A DNA stretch of 64,000 bases from an uncultured Chitinophagaceae bacterium. Its GTDB lineage: Bacteria; Bacteroidota; Bacteroidia; Chitinophagales; Chitinophagaceae. Shown here piece by piece: positions 38,374-46,905 of this stretch (positions within the stretch are counted from its first letter, which is position 1; each line of letters begins with the position of its first letter). Below the pieces are notes generated by a model. It made no database searches. It was not told where the DNA came from and was given only the letters and a program-made list of their open reading frames with translations. The stretch is from contig CALCEA010000164.1 in NCBI GenBank assembly GCA_937900675.1, positions 1 through 64,000 of the forward strand. The letters run 5' to 3'. A program made the position numbers and the translations under genes.

Positions 38374-39138
38374 ATGGGTCAGAAAGCAAATCCAATAGGT
38401 AACAGATTAGGCATCATCCGCGGATGGGAAAGCAACTGGTATGGTAATAAAAAAGATTACGCAACCAAGTTAATCGAAGACCAAAAAATTCGTAAGTACT
38501 TAAACGCTCGTATCAATAAAGGCGGTATCGCTCGTATTGTTATCGAAAGAACTTTAGGTAAGTTAATTGTAACAATTCATACTTCTAAGCCAGGTATCAT
38601 CATTGGTAAAGGCGGTGGAGAAGTGGATCGTATCAAAGAAGAGTTAAAGAAATTAACTGGAAAAGATGATGTTCAAATCAACATCTTAGAAATACGTCGT
38701 CCAGAGTTAGATGCAACAATTGTAGGTGATACAATTGCTCGTCAAATCGAAAACCGTATCAATTACAAGCGTGCTATTAAAATGGCGATTGCTTCTACCT
38801 TAAGAATGGGTGCAGAAGGTATCAAAATTAAAGTAGGTGGTCGTATTGGTGGTGCTGAGATTGCTCGTAGCGAAGAAATTAAGCAAGGTAGAGTTCCTTT
38901 ACATACTTTCAGAATGGATATCGATTATGCTAATGTTTATGCATTAACTGTATACGGTAAGATTGGTATCAAAGTATGGATCTGTAAAGGTGAAGTTTTA
39001 GGCAAGCGCGAATTGAACCCTAACTTTGTAGGTGGTAAAGAAGGTGGTGAAAGAGCTGACTTCCGTGGTGGTGATCGTCGTGACGATCGTCGTGATGGTG
39101 GAGACCGTCGTGGAGGTGCAGGCGCAAGAAGAAAATAA
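38374..39138 (+). CDS. rpsC: 30S ribosomal protein S3 (uS3) with Arg/Gly/Asp-rich tail
   Basis: mRNA-entry protein of the 30S head. 254 residues versus about 233 in E. coli. [21 protein letters not shown] start; KH domain with [21 protein letters not shown]-terminal domain with GVKIKV-type [23 protein letters not shown]. Residues about 220-254 form a charged low-complexity tail built of [20 protein letters not shown] units, with a partly repeated DNA sequence around 39060-39110. Such tails vary in length between relatives. Confidence 0.97.
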   Translation: MGQKANPIGNRLGIIRGWESNWYGNKKDYATKLIEDQKIRKYLNARINKGGIARIVIERTLGKLIVTIHTSKPGIIIGKGGGEVDRIKEELKKLTGKDDVQINILEIRRPELDATIVGDTIARQIENRINYKRAIKMAIASTLRMGAEGIKIKVGGRIGGAEIARSEEIKQGRVPLHTFRMDIDYANVYALTVYGKIGIKVWICKGEVLGKRELNPNFVGGKEGGERADFRGGDRRDDRRDGGDRRGGAGARRK

Positions 39139-39182
39139 ACTCGAACAAAAACAATTTATAAAAGAGATAACAATATAATAAG

Positions 39183-39596
39183 ATGTTACAGCCAAAAAGA
39201 AGTAAACACAGAAAACAACAGAAAGGACGCATTCGCGAAGTAGCGAAGCGCGGTACTTCTATTGCATTTGGTTCTTTTGCATTAAAGTCATTAGATCCAA
39301 TCTGGTTAACAAGTAGACAAATTGAGTCTGCTCGTCAAGCCATGACTCGTGCAATGAAAAGAGAAGGTAATGTATGGATTCGTGTTTTCCCAGATAAAAT
39401 TATCACTCATAAGCCTGCAGAGGTGAGAATGGGTAAAGGTAAAGGTAACCCTGAGTATTGGGCTGCTGTAGTAGAACCAGGTCGTATCATTTTTGAAATC
39501 GACGGTGTTACTCCAGAAGTTGCAAAAGAAGCAATGGGATTAGCTGCACAAAAATTACCAATCAAAACTAAGTTCGTTACAAGAAGAGACTTGTAA
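39183..39596 (+). CDS. rplP: 50S ribosomal protein L16 (uL16)
   Basis: 137 residues. [16 protein letters not shown] start, [40 protein letters not shown], and [20 protein letters not shown], the L16 signature at the central protuberance near the A site. Confidence 0.98.
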   Translation: MLQPKRSKHRKQQKGRIREVAKRGTSIAFGSFALKSLDPIWLTSRQIESARQAMTRAMKREGNVWIRVFPDKIITHKPAEVRMGKGKGNPEYWAAVVEPGRIIFEIDGVTPEVAKEAMGLAAQKLPIKTKFVTRRDL

Positions 39597-39629
39597 TTTA
39601 ATTAGAAGAAAATTAAAAAAGCATTTGCT

Positions 39630-39842
39630 ATGGCAAACAAAAAATACGATTTCAACAAAGGCTTAAAAGACTTGAGCGTTGCAGATTTAACTGCTCGTAT
39701 CAATGAAGATAGTTTAAGACTTAAAAAATTAGAGTTCGCTCATGCTATTTCTCCTTTAGAGAATCCAATGAGTATTCGCGGACTTCGTAAAGATATTGCC
39801 CGTTTAAAAACGGAATTAAAGAAAAAAGAGTTAGGTATCTAA
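39630..39842 (+). CDS. rpmC: 50S ribosomal protein L29 (uL29)
   Basis: 70 residues, two-helix hairpin: [20 protein letters not shown] and [20 protein letters not shown]. Usual position between rplP and rpsQ; 16 bases from rpsQ. Confidence 0.96.
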   Translation: MANKKYDFNKGLKDLSVADLTARINEDSLRLKKLEFAHAISPLENPMSIRGLRKDIARLKTELKKKELGI

Positions 39843-39858
39843 CCATAAATCAAAAACA

Positions 39859-40116
39859 ATGGTAGTAAGAAATTTACGTAAAACGAGAATTGGTGTTGTA
39901 ACTAGTAACAAAATGAATAAAACCATTACTGTTGCTGTTGAAAGAAAAGTAAAACACCCTATCTACGGTAAGTTCGTGAAAAAAACAACAAAGTTCCATG
40001 CACACGACGAGAAAGACGAGTGTACAATGGGGGATATTGTTAAGATCATGGAAACTCGCCCGTTGAGTAAAACAAAGCGTTGGAGATTAGTTGAAGTTGT
40101 AGAAAAAGCTAAATAA
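39859..40116 (+). CDS. rpsQ: 30S ribosomal protein S17 (uS17)
   Basis: 85 residues. [40 protein letters not shown] and [19 protein letters not shown], all S17. Last gene of the S10 set; 70 A-rich bases separate it from rplN. Confidence 0.98.
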   Translation: MVVRNLRKTRIGVVTSNKMNKTITVAVERKVKHPIYGKFVKKTTKFHAHDEKDECTMGDIVKIMETRPLSKTKRWRLVEVVEKAK

Positions 40117-40186
40117 GCTTTCCTACAGAAACCATCTTCAAAAAAGAACTAAGTAATAAATAATAAAAAGCTAAAAGCTAAATAAA

Positions 40187-40555
40187 ATGATTCAGCAAGA
40201 AAGTAGGCTCAATGTAGCTGATAATAGCGGCGCTAAAGAAGTACTTTGTATCAAAGTATTAGGTAATAGCGGACAAGACTATGCAAAAATCGGTGATACG
40301 ATTGTTGTAACAGTGAAAGATGCTATTCCAGCAGGCGGTATCAAAAAAGGTACTGTATCTAAAGCAGTTATTGTTCGTACTAAAAACAAATTGCGTAGAA
40401 AAGACGGATCTTATATCCGTTTTGATGACAACGCTGTAGTATTATTAAACAATTCAGAAGAACCAAGAGGTACGCGTATTTTTGGACCAGTGGCTCGTGA
40501 ATTGCGTGATAAAGGATACATGAAAATTGTTTCATTAGCACCAGAGGTGTTATAA
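40187..40555 (+). CDS. rplN: 50S ribosomal protein L14 (uL14)
   Basis: 122 residues. [20 protein letters not shown] start, [34 protein letters not shown] and the ending REKGF-like [17 protein letters not shown]. First gene of the spc set. No new promoter is evident in the gap after rpsQ, so it is probably continuous with the S10 operon. Confidence 0.98.
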   Translation: MIQQESRLNVADNSGAKEVLCIKVLGNSGQDYAKIGDTIVVTVKDAIPAGGIKKGTVSKAVIVRTKNKLRRKDGSYIRFDDNAVVLLNNSEEPRGTRIFGPVARELRDKGYMKIVSLAPEVL

Positions 40556-40568
40556 AATAAATATAATT

Positions 40569-40907
40569 ATGAGTAACAGATTCAAACCCAAATACAACAT
40601 CAAGAAAGGTGATACCGTTGTGGTAATCGCTGGTGATGACAAGGACTTGAAAAAACCTCGCAAGGTGTTGGAAGTGGATGTAGAAAAAGGCCGTGTAGTT
40701 GTTGAAGGCGTAGCTATCGCAACTAAGCACACAAAACCATCTGCATCTAATACTAAAGGTGGTATCGTTAAAGTGGAAGCTTCTATCAACATTAGTAATG
40801 TAATGTTATGGGATGCTAAGACTAGCGCTGCAACTAAAGTAAAGCGTTCAAGAGAGACAGGTAAATTAGTAAGAATTTCTAAAAAATCAGGGGAGGTAAT
40901 TAAATAA
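40569..40907 (+). CDS. rplX: 50S ribosomal protein L24 (uL24)
   Basis: 112 residues. [20 protein letters not shown] is the KOW motif; [18 protein letters not shown] is typical. Its stop overlaps the rplE start (TAATG), so the two are translationally coupled. A GGGGAGG inside its last codons lies about 10 bases before the rplE ATG. Confidence 0.97.
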   Translation: MSNRFKPKYNIKKGDTVVVIAGDDKDLKKPRKVLEVDVEKGRVVVEGVAIATKHTKPSASNTKGGIVKVEASINISNVMLWDAKTSAATKVKRSRETGKLVRISKKSGEVIK

Positions 40908-41482
40908 TGAGTACCGTAAAATACACTCCAAGATTAGCAGATAAGTACACTAAAGAAGTAGTACCTGCTTTATCTAAAAAGTTTGGTTACAAGTCTGTAA
41001 TGCAAACTCCTAAGTTGGAAAAAATTTGCATCAACCGTGGTGTAAATGGCGCAGTAAATGACAAGAAGTTGGTAGACATCGCTATCGATGAATTAACAAC
41101 TATCACTGGTCAAAAAGCAGTTCCAACCATCTCTAAAAAAGATATCTCTAACTTCAAATTGCGTAAGGGAATGCCAATTGGTGCTCGCGTAACTTTAAGA
41201 GGTGAGAAGATGTTTGAATTCTTAGATCGTTTAGTATCTGTTGCGTTACCTCGTGTGCGTGATTTCAAAGGTGTTAGCGATAAGGCATTTGATGGCCGTG
41301 GTAACTACACATTAGGTGTTACTGAGCAAATCATTTTCCCAGAAATCGACATCGATAAAGTAAATAAAATTACTGGTTTAGATATCACTTTCGTGACATC
41401 TGCACAAACCAACGAAGAAGCATACGAATTATTGAAAGAATTAGGTATGCCATTCAAAAACATCAAAAAAGATAACAACTAA
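40907..41482 (+). CDS. rplE: 50S ribosomal protein L5 (uL5)
   Basis: 191 residues, 5S rRNA-binding. [52 protein letters not shown] and [16 protein letters not shown]. Start overlaps the rplX stop by one base. The purine-rich GGGGAGG upstream resembles a Shine-Dalgarno site, which is rare in this window, but may only reflect Gly-Glu codons of rplX. Confidence 0.98.
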   Translation: MSTVKYTPRLADKYTKEVVPALSKKFGYKSVMQTPKLEKICINRGVNGAVNDKKLVDIAIDELTTITGQKAVPTISKKDISNFKLRKGMPIGARVTLRGEKMFEFLDRLVSVALPRVRDFKGVSDKAFDGRGNYTLGVTEQIIFPEIDIDKVNKITGLDITFVTSAQTNEEAYELLKELGMPFKNIKKDNN

Positions 41483-41495
41483 TTAAATTATAATT

Positions 41496-41765
41496 ATGGC
41501 AAGAGAATCAGTTAAGGCCAGACAAAGAAAGCGTGAAGCAACAGTTAAACAATATGCTGAAAAGCGTGCTGCTTTAAAAGCTGCTGGTGATTATGCAGGT
41601 TTAGATAAATTACCTAAAAATGCATCTCCAGTTAGATTGAAAAATCGTTGTCAATTAACAGGTCGTCCTAAAGGGTATATGAGATACTTCGGTATTTCAA
41701 GAAACATGTTCCGCGACATGGCCTTGAATGGTTTGATCCCAGGCGTTAAAAAAGCAAGCTGGTAA
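41496..41765 (+). CDS. rpsN: 30S ribosomal protein S14 (uS14, zinc-free type)
   Basis: 89 residues. [20 protein letters not shown] start; the C-terminal core [20 protein letters not shown] keeps only one Cys of the CxxC...CxxC zinc motif, so this is the longer C-minus form that needs no zinc. Confidence 0.97.
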   Translation: MARESVKARQRKREATVKQYAEKRAALKAAGDYAGLDKLPKNASPVRLKNRCQLTGRPKGYMRYFGISRNMFRDMALNGLIPGVKKASW

Positions 41766-41848
41766 GAACAGCAATCAATTGATTTAAGTTCAATCTCGTA
41801 TTGAATACTGAAACAAAACAACATTAAGAACTGATTTAAAATACTAAT

Positions 41849-42247
41849 ATGGTAACAGATCCAATAGCAGACTTTTTAACGAGAATACGTAATGCTCAAA
41901 TGGCACAACATAGAATCGTAGAAATCCCTGCATCTAATTTAAAGAAGCGTATCACTGAAATTTTATATGACCAAGGTTATATCTTGAAGTATAAATTCGA
42001 AGACGATACAAAACAAGGTTTAATTAAGATCGCGTTAAAATACGATCCTAATACAAAACAACCAGCTATCCGTTCTTTAGAGCGTATTAGCCGTCCAGGT
42101 TTACGTCAGTACGCAAAGCCAGCTGAAATTAAGAGAGTAAGCAATGGTTTAGGTATTGCTATCTTATCTACTTCAAAAGGAGTATTAACTGATAAGCAAG
42201 CTAAAGCGAACAATGTAGGTGGTGAGGTATTGTGTTCAATATCTTAA
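41849..42247 (+). CDS. rpsH: 30S ribosomal protein S8 (uS8)
   Basis: 132 residues. [20 protein letters not shown] start and the C-terminal [20 protein letters not shown]. In E. coli S8 represses the spc operon by binding mRNA near rplE. Here a nested hairpin follows rpsH, in the gap before rplF. Confidence 0.97.
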   Translation: MVTDPIADFLTRIRNAQMAQHRIVEIPASNLKKRITEILYDQGYILKYKFEDDTKQGLIKIALKYDPNTKQPAIRSLERISRPGLRQYAKPAEIKRVSNGLGIAILSTSKGVLTDKQAKANNVGGEVLCSIS

Positions 42248-42277
42248 TGGATATTTAGAAAATTAAATTCATTCATA

Positions 42278-42323
42278 CTTAGTTTGCGTTTAAGCCTTTT
42301 AGTCGGGGCTGAAAACAGCTAAG
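42278..42323 (+). promoter_or_regulatory. nested hairpin between rpsH and rplF
   Basis: Outer CTTAG (42278-42282) with CTAAG (42319-42323). Inner TTTaAGCC (42289-42296) with GGCTgAAA (42307-42314), one A/G mismatch. It ends 21 bases before the rplF ATG. Possible translation-control or mRNA-processing site within the spc operon. Confidence 0.4.
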
Positions 42324-42344
42324 TGAAAAATAAAAAAAACGACT

Positions 42345-42896
42345 ATGTCTCGTATAGGAAAAAAACCAATCGCAATCCCAGCAGGGGTTACAGTTACGGT
42401 AAAAGATTCAGTGGTTACTGTTAAAGGACCAAAAGGAGAATTATCTCAACAAGTGGATCGTGATATCGAAGTGAAAGTGGAAGGTGCTGAAATTATCGTA
42501 GCACGCCCAACAGAGCAAATCCGTCACAGAGCAATGCACGGTTTATACCGTTCTTTAATTGCAAACTTAGTGAAGGGTGTAACTGATGGATACAAAAAAG
42601 AATTAGAATTAGTGGGTGTGGGTTTTAAAGCGGCGAACCAAGGAAATTTGTTAGACTTAGCTTTAGGTTATTCTCACAACATTATTTTTGAAATACCTAA
42701 AGAATTAAAAGTATCTACTACTACTGAAAAAGGTCAAAACCCTAAGATTTTCTTAGAAGGAAGCGACAAACAATTGATCGGTGCAGTAGCTGCTAAATTA
42801 AGAAGCTTGCGTAAGCCTGAACCATACAAAGGAAAAGGTGTGAAGTACTCTGATGAGATCGTAAGAAGAAAAGCAGGTAAAGCAGCAGGTAAATAA
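42345..42896 (+). CDS. rplF: 50S ribosomal protein L6 (uL6)
   Basis: 183 residues, two copies of the L6 fold. MSRIGKKPIAIPAGVTV start; RAMHGLYRSLIANLVKGVTDGYKKELELVGVG region; C-terminal PEPYKGKGVKYSDEIVRRKAGK. Preceded by a 98-base gap with a nested hairpin and followed by an 8-bp hairpin before rplR. Confidence 0.98.
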   Translation: MSRIGKKPIAIPAGVTVTVKDSVVTVKGPKGELSQQVDRDIEVKVEGAEIIVARPTEQIRHRAMHGLYRSLIANLVKGVTDGYKKELELVGVGFKAANQGNLLDLALGYSHNIIFEIPKELKVSTTTEKGQNPKIFLEGSDKQLIGAVAAKLRSLRKPEPYKGKGVKYSDEIVRRKAGKAAGK

Positions 42897-42914
42897 TAAA
42901 CATTAAAAAATCAA

Positions 42915-42937
42915 GGAGAGCGGCAGCATCGCTCTCC
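42915..42937 (+). promoter_or_regulatory. 8-bp hairpin between rplF and rplR
   Basis: GGAGAGCG (42915-42922) with CGCTCTCC (42930-42937) and loop GCAGCAT. No U-run follows, so it is not a terminator. It ends 16 bases before the rplR ATG. Confidence 0.5.
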
Positions 42938-42953
42938 GATAAAAATAAATCAT

Positions 42954-43304
42954 ATGAGTAAATTAGCTCAAAGACAAAAAATCAGATACAGAATTCGCAA
43001 GAAAGTACAAGGTACTGCAAGCAAGCCTCGTTTATCTGTATTTAGAAGTAACGCAGAAATTTATTGTCAATTGATTGATGATGAAAACGGTGTAACATTA
43101 GCAGCTTCTTCTTCTGCTGAAAAAGATATTGCAGCTCAAAAAGTTGTAAAGATTGAAAAAGCAAAATTAGCTGGTCAATCAATTGCAAAGAAAGCGGCAG
43201 CTTTGTCTATCACTACATGTGTATTTGATAGAGGTGGTAACTTATACCACGGTAGAATCAAAGCAGTAGCTGATGGTGCAAGAGAAGGAGGACTTCAATT
43301 TTAA
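42954..43304 (+). CDS. rplR: 50S ribosomal protein L18 (uL18)
   Basis: 116 residues, 5S rRNA-binding. RYRIRKKVQGTASKPRLSVF, SNAEIYCQLIDDENGVTLAA, and FDRGGNLYHGRIKAVADGAREGG. An 8-bp hairpin ends 16 bases before its ATG. Confidence 0.97.
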   Translation: MSKLAQRQKIRYRIRKKVQGTASKPRLSVFRSNAEIYCQLIDDENGVTLAASSSAEKDIAAQKVVKIEKAKLAGQSIAKKAAALSITTCVFDRGGNLYHGRIKAVADGAREGGLQF

Positions 43305-43330
43305 TTTGAAAAAAATACTAATAGAAAATC

Positions 43331-43855
43331 ATGTCTAAAGGAAACGTAAATAAAGTTAAAGCGGCAGGTGATGTTGAACTAAAAGAAAAAGTAGTTTCAA
43401 TCAACCGCGTAGTTAAAACAACAAAGGGTGGTCGTACTTTTAGCTTTTCAGCTTTAGTAGTAGTTGGTAACGAAAATGGCGTTGTAGGTCAAGGTTTAGG
43501 TAAAGCCAAAGAAGTTCAAGAAGCTATTACAAAAGGTATCGAAGATGCAAAGAAGAATTTAGTGAAAGTGCCAATTATGCACGGAACTATTCCTCACGAT
43601 CAGTTAGCTAAAGACGGTGCTGCTAAAGTATTGATTAAGCCAGCTGCACACGGAGCCGGTGTAATTGCGGGTGGTAGCATGCGTGCTGTATTAGAGAGCG
43701 CTGGTGTTACTGACGTATTAGCAAAGAGCTTAGGTTCTGCTAACCCTCACAATGTGGTTAAAGCAACTATTAAGGCTTTAGGTTTATTAAGAGAGCCAGT
43801 ACAAGTTGCAAAAACAAGAAACATTAAATTATCAAAAGTATTTACTGGTCAGTAA
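43331..43855 (+). CDS. rpsE: 30S ribosomal protein S5 (uS5)
   Basis: 174 residues. [20 protein letters not shown] with the spectinomycin-loop region, [17 protein letters not shown], and [20 protein letters not shown]. Standard spc-operon position. Confidence 0.98.
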   Translation: MSKGNVNKVKAAGDVELKEKVVSINRVVKTTKGGRTFSFSALVVVGNENGVVGQGLGKAKEVQEAITKGIEDAKKNLVKVPIMHGTIPHDQLAKDGAAKVLIKPAAHGAGVIAGGSMRAVLESAGVTDVLAKSLGSANPHNVVKATIKALGLLREPVQVAKTRNIKLSKVFTGQ

Positions 43856-43897
43856 TTTGATTACTACAGCCATTAATACGTTCATAAATAATTAAAG

Positions 43898-44080
43898 ATG
43901 AAAAAGATTAAAATTACTCAAGTAAAAAGCGGCATTGACAGATCTGAGCGTCAAAAACAAACTTTGATTGCATTAGGTTTGAAGAAATTAAATGCTTCAA
44001 GAGAAGTAGAGGCAACTCCACAGATCTTAGGTATGATCAATAAAGTAAACCACTTGGTAAAAGTAGAAGAAGTAGCTTAA
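43898..44080 (+). CDS. rpmD: 50S ribosomal protein L30 (uL30)
   Basis: 60 residues, the short bacterial form: KIKITQVKSGIDRSERQKQT and ALGLKKLNASREVEATPQIL. A small hairpin GGGGA/TCCCC around 44110-44122 lies in the gap to rplO. Confidence 0.96.
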   Translation: MKKIKITQVKSGIDRSERQKQTLIALGLKKLNASREVEATPQILGMINKVNHLVKVEEVA

Positions 44081-44141
44081 TTGCTGCTTTCTTCATTATT
44101 AATAAGCGAGGGGAGATTCCCCGAAAGTTAAAATCAATAAC

Positions 44142-44588
44142 ATGAAATTACACAATTTAAAACCTGCAGAAGGTTCAGTACACAAAGCAATTAGAATTGG
44201 TAGAGGTGAAGCATCTGGTAAAGGTGGTACATCTACAAAAGGTAACAAAGGTGGTCAGTCTCGTGCTGGTTATAAAAGCAAAATGGCTCACGAAGGTGGT
44301 CAGATGCCAATTCAAAGAAGAATCCCTAAGCGTGGATTTAAGAACATCAACCGTGTTGAGTATGTAGTATTCAACTTAGGTCAATTAGACCAATTAATCG
44401 AGAAATACGGTTTCACAGAAATCACTCCAGAGAATTTATACATGAACAGTTTGATAAGCCGCACTGATTTAGTGAAGATCTTAGCAACTGGCGAATTGAA
44501 AACAAAGATCAATTTCAGAGTAAACAAAGCGAGCAAGAAGGCACAAGACGCCATTATCGCAGCGGGTGGCACTATTGAAATTATCTAA
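44142..44588 (+). CDS. rplO: 50S ribosomal protein L15 (uL15)
   Basis: 148 residues. MKLHNLKPAEGSVHKAIRIG, then the Gly-rich GRGEASGKGGTSTKGNKGGQ segment, QMPIQRRIPKRGF, and a C-terminal globular domain ending in IIAAGGTIEII. Confidence 0.98.
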   Translation: MKLHNLKPAEGSVHKAIRIGRGEASGKGGTSTKGNKGGQSRAGYKSKMAHEGGQMPIQRRIPKRGFKNINRVEYVVFNLGQLDQLIEKYGFTEITPENLYMNSLISRTDLVKILATGELKTKINFRVNKASKKAQDAIIAAGGTIEII

Positions 44589-44591
44589 AAA

Positions 44592-44628
44592 TATTTTTGT
44601 ATATTGAGTCGCATTACAAAAGCGACTC
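44592..44628 (+). promoter_or_regulatory. -7 motif and hairpin between rplO and secY
   Basis: TATTTTTG at 44592-44599 is an exact TAnnTTTG match just after the rplO stop and may give secY a second promoter. It is followed by a 7-bp stem GAGTCGC / GCGACTC (44606-44612 with 44622-44628) and TTTATATT, a possible weak terminator or attenuator. Confidence 0.4.
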
Positions 44629-44666
44629 TTTATATTAAAAGTCGACTGTACATTAACTAAATTCTG

Positions 44667-46013
44667 ATGAAAAAATTAATAGACACATTAAAAAATATCT
44701 GGGCTATCGATGAGCTAAAGAGTAAAATCTTAGTAACATTAGCGTTGGTATTAACTTATAGAATTGGTGCACAAATCACTTTACCTGGTATCAATCCTTT
44801 AGCTATTGAAGCTGCTCAAAAAGCAGGTAAGAGCAATGGGTTGTTAGGTATCTTTGATATGTTCGCAGGTGGTGCCTTCTCTCAAGCATCTATTTTGGCT
44901 TTAGGTATCATGCCATATATCTCTGCTTCTATCTTCATGCAATTGATGACCATCTTAGTTCCTCAATTACAAAAGATTCAAAAAGAAGGAGAGAGCGGAA
45001 GAAACAAAATCAATCAATGGACTCGTTATTTGACAGTAATTGTAACTGCTTTCCAAGCAGGTGCATATGTTGCTTATTTAAATAGTCCTGGTTATGCAGA
45101 TGCTTTAATCCCTGCATACAAACCATATTTCTGGTTCTCTACTGTAATCACTTTAACTGCAGGTACATTATTTGTAATGTGGTTAGGTGAGAAGATTCAA
45201 GATAAGGGATTAGGTAATGGTACTTCTATCATCATCATGGTAGGTATCTTAGCTCGTCTTCCACAATCTATCATTTTAGAATTCGGTTCTAAAAGCCAAA
45301 AAGGCGGTGGTGGATTATTGATCTTCTTAATTGAAGTAGCTATTTTAGTAACAATCATTATGGGCTTAATCGTATTGGTTCAAGGTGTTCGTAAGATCCC
45401 TGTAACTTATGCTAAGCAAGTAATTGGTGGTGCTCAAGTAGGTGGTGCTCGTCAGTTCTTACCTGTTAAAGTAAACAGTGCTGGTGTAATGCCAATCATC
45501 TTTGCGCAAGCAATCATGTTCTTGCCAACATTGGTTTCTTTCACCAATATTGATTCTGCTCAAGGTATTGTTAGAATATTCAATGATCATAGTAATGTTT
45601 GGTACATGGTGATCTATTCAGTGATGGTTATTGGATTTACATTCTTATACACTGCATTGATCTTTAACCCTAAGCAAATCTCTGAAGATTTAAAACGCAA
45701 TAACGGATTTGTACCTGGTGTTAAGCCTGGTCAACCAACTACAGATTATATTGGTGCTGTAATGGATAGAATTACTTTACCTGGTGCAATTTTATTAGCA
45801 TTAGTAGGTATCCTTCCAGGTTTCGCACAAAAATTAGGTGTAACACAAGGTTTCAGTACATTCTTTGGTGGTACATCATTGTTAATCATGGTAGGGGTAA
45901 TTTTAGATACCTTACAACAAATTGAGACTTACTTATTAATGCGTCAATACGATGGTTTAATGAGCTCTGGTCGTGTTCAAGGTAGACAAGGAATTGTTAA
46001 TTCAACAATATAG
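44667..46013 (+). CDS. secY: preprotein translocase subunit SecY
   Basis: Channel of the Sec translocon, 448 residues, ten membrane helices. N-terminal amphipathic helix MKKLIDTLKNIWAIDELKSK, then LALVLTYRIGAQITLPGINP, GGAFSQASILALGIMPYISA (plug and TM2), NGTSIIIMVGILARLP and the late cytoplasmic loop NPKQISEDLKRNNGFVPGVK. Ends the spc operon: a good terminator follows before map. Confidence 0.98.
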   Translation: MKKLIDTLKNIWAIDELKSKILVTLALVLTYRIGAQITLPGINPLAIEAAQKAGKSNGLLGIFDMFAGGAFSQASILALGIMPYISASIFMQLMTILVPQLQKIQKEGESGRNKINQWTRYLTVIVTAFQAGAYVAYLNSPGYADALIPAYKPYFWFSTVITLTAGTLFVMWLGEKIQDKGLGNGTSIIIMVGILARLPQSIILEFGSKSQKGGGGLLIFLIEVAILVTIIMGLIVLVQGVRKIPVTYAKQVIGGAQVGGARQFLPVKVNSAGVMPIIFAQAIMFLPTLVSFTNIDSAQGIVRIFNDHSNVWYMVIYSVMVIGFTFLYTALIFNPKQISEDLKRNNGFVPGVKPGQPTTDYIGAVMDRITLPGAILLALVGILPGFAQKLGVTQGFSTFFGGTSLLIMVGVILDTLQQIETYLLMRQYDGLMSSGRVQGRQGIVNSTI

Positions 46014-46033
46014 TTTTTAAAATATTTATATTT

Positions 46034-46069
46034 ACAAACCTGTCCCAAAAAGGCAGGTTTGTTTTTTTA
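46034..46069 (+). terminator. terminator after secY
   Basis: Stem CAAACCTG (46035-46042) with CAGGTTTG (46054-46061), strengthened by inner CC/GG, followed by eight T. Confidence 0.87.
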
Positions 46070-46092
46070 GTTTAACATAGAAAGTTTTTTAT

Positions 46093-46896
46093 ATGATTCA
46101 TATTAAAACAGAGGAGCAGGTTGGATTAATGCAAGAAGCTGCATTGTTAGTGAGTAAGACTTTGACGGAAGTGGCCAAGATCTTAAAGCCAGGTATGACT
46201 ACATTGGACATTGATCAGTTTTGCATGAACTATGTTAAGGATCATAAAGCAACTTTATCTTTTTACAATTATCATGGTTATCCGCATCATATTTGTGCTT
46301 CTGTAAATGATGTAGTGGTGCATGGATTCCCTAATAAAACTGCATTAAAAGAAGGGGATATTGTTTCAATAGATTTAGGAGTAATTTTAAATGGATGGCA
46401 TGGAGATCATGCATATACTTTTATTTTAGGTGAAGCTGCACCTGATGCTATACAATTGGTTAAAGTAACCAAAGAGTCTTTGTATAAAGGCATTGAGAAA
46501 GCGATTGTAAATAATAGAGTAGGAGATATTGGTTATGCAATTCAAGAGCATACAGAAAAATTACATGGATATGGTGTGGTTAGAGAATTAGTGGGACATG
46601 GATTAGGAAAAGAATTACATGAAGATCCACAAGTACCTAATTATGGTAAGAGAGGTACTGGATTAAAGATGAAAGAAAATTTAGTATTGGCTATTGAGCC
46701 CATGATTAATTTGGGTACGCATAAGGTATTCACAGACGAAGACGGATGGACAGTGAAAACACAGGACGGAAAAGTATCTGTACACTTTGAACATGATGTT
46801 TGTGTAAAAGCTGGTCAAGCTTTGATTTTATCTGATTTCTCTATTATTGAAGCGGCAGAAAAAGCGAATAGTAATTTAAATAGTTCATACTATTAA
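46093..46896 (+). CDS. map: methionine aminopeptidase type I
   Basis: Removes the N-terminal Met from new proteins. 267 residues, type I. Metal ligands can be placed in VSIDLGVILNGWHGDHAYTF (two Asp), GHGLGKELHEDPQ (His), LAIEPMI (Glu) and VHFEHDVCV (Glu). Behind the secY terminator. In many bacteria infA and the alpha operon follow; here an HI0933-family flavoprotein follows instead. Confidence 0.97.
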   Translation: MIHIKTEEQVGLMQEAALLVSKTLTEVAKILKPGMTTLDIDQFCMNYVKDHKATLSFYNYHGYPHHICASVNDVVVHGFPNKTALKEGDIVSIDLGVILNGWHGDHAYTFILGEAAPDAIQLVKVTKESLYKGIEKAIVNNRVGDIGYAIQEHTEKLHGYGVVRELVGHGLGKELHEDPQVPNYGKRGTGLKMKENLVLAIEPMINLGTHKVFTDEDGWTVKTQDGKVSVHFEHDVCVKAGQALILSDFSIIEAAEKANSNLNSSYY

Positions 46897-46905
46897 TCCA
46901 CTGCT

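Noticed and set aside
39020..39232. Minus-strand frame over the rpsC tail
   Set aside because: Artefact of the repetitive Arg/Gly/Asp codons; the encoded protein is His/Leu low-complexity.
40890..40896. GGGGAGG as a Shine-Dalgarno site for rplE
   Set aside because: Spacing is fair, but the bases are Gly-Glu codons at the end of rplX, and this lineage relies little on such sites. Left as a note only.
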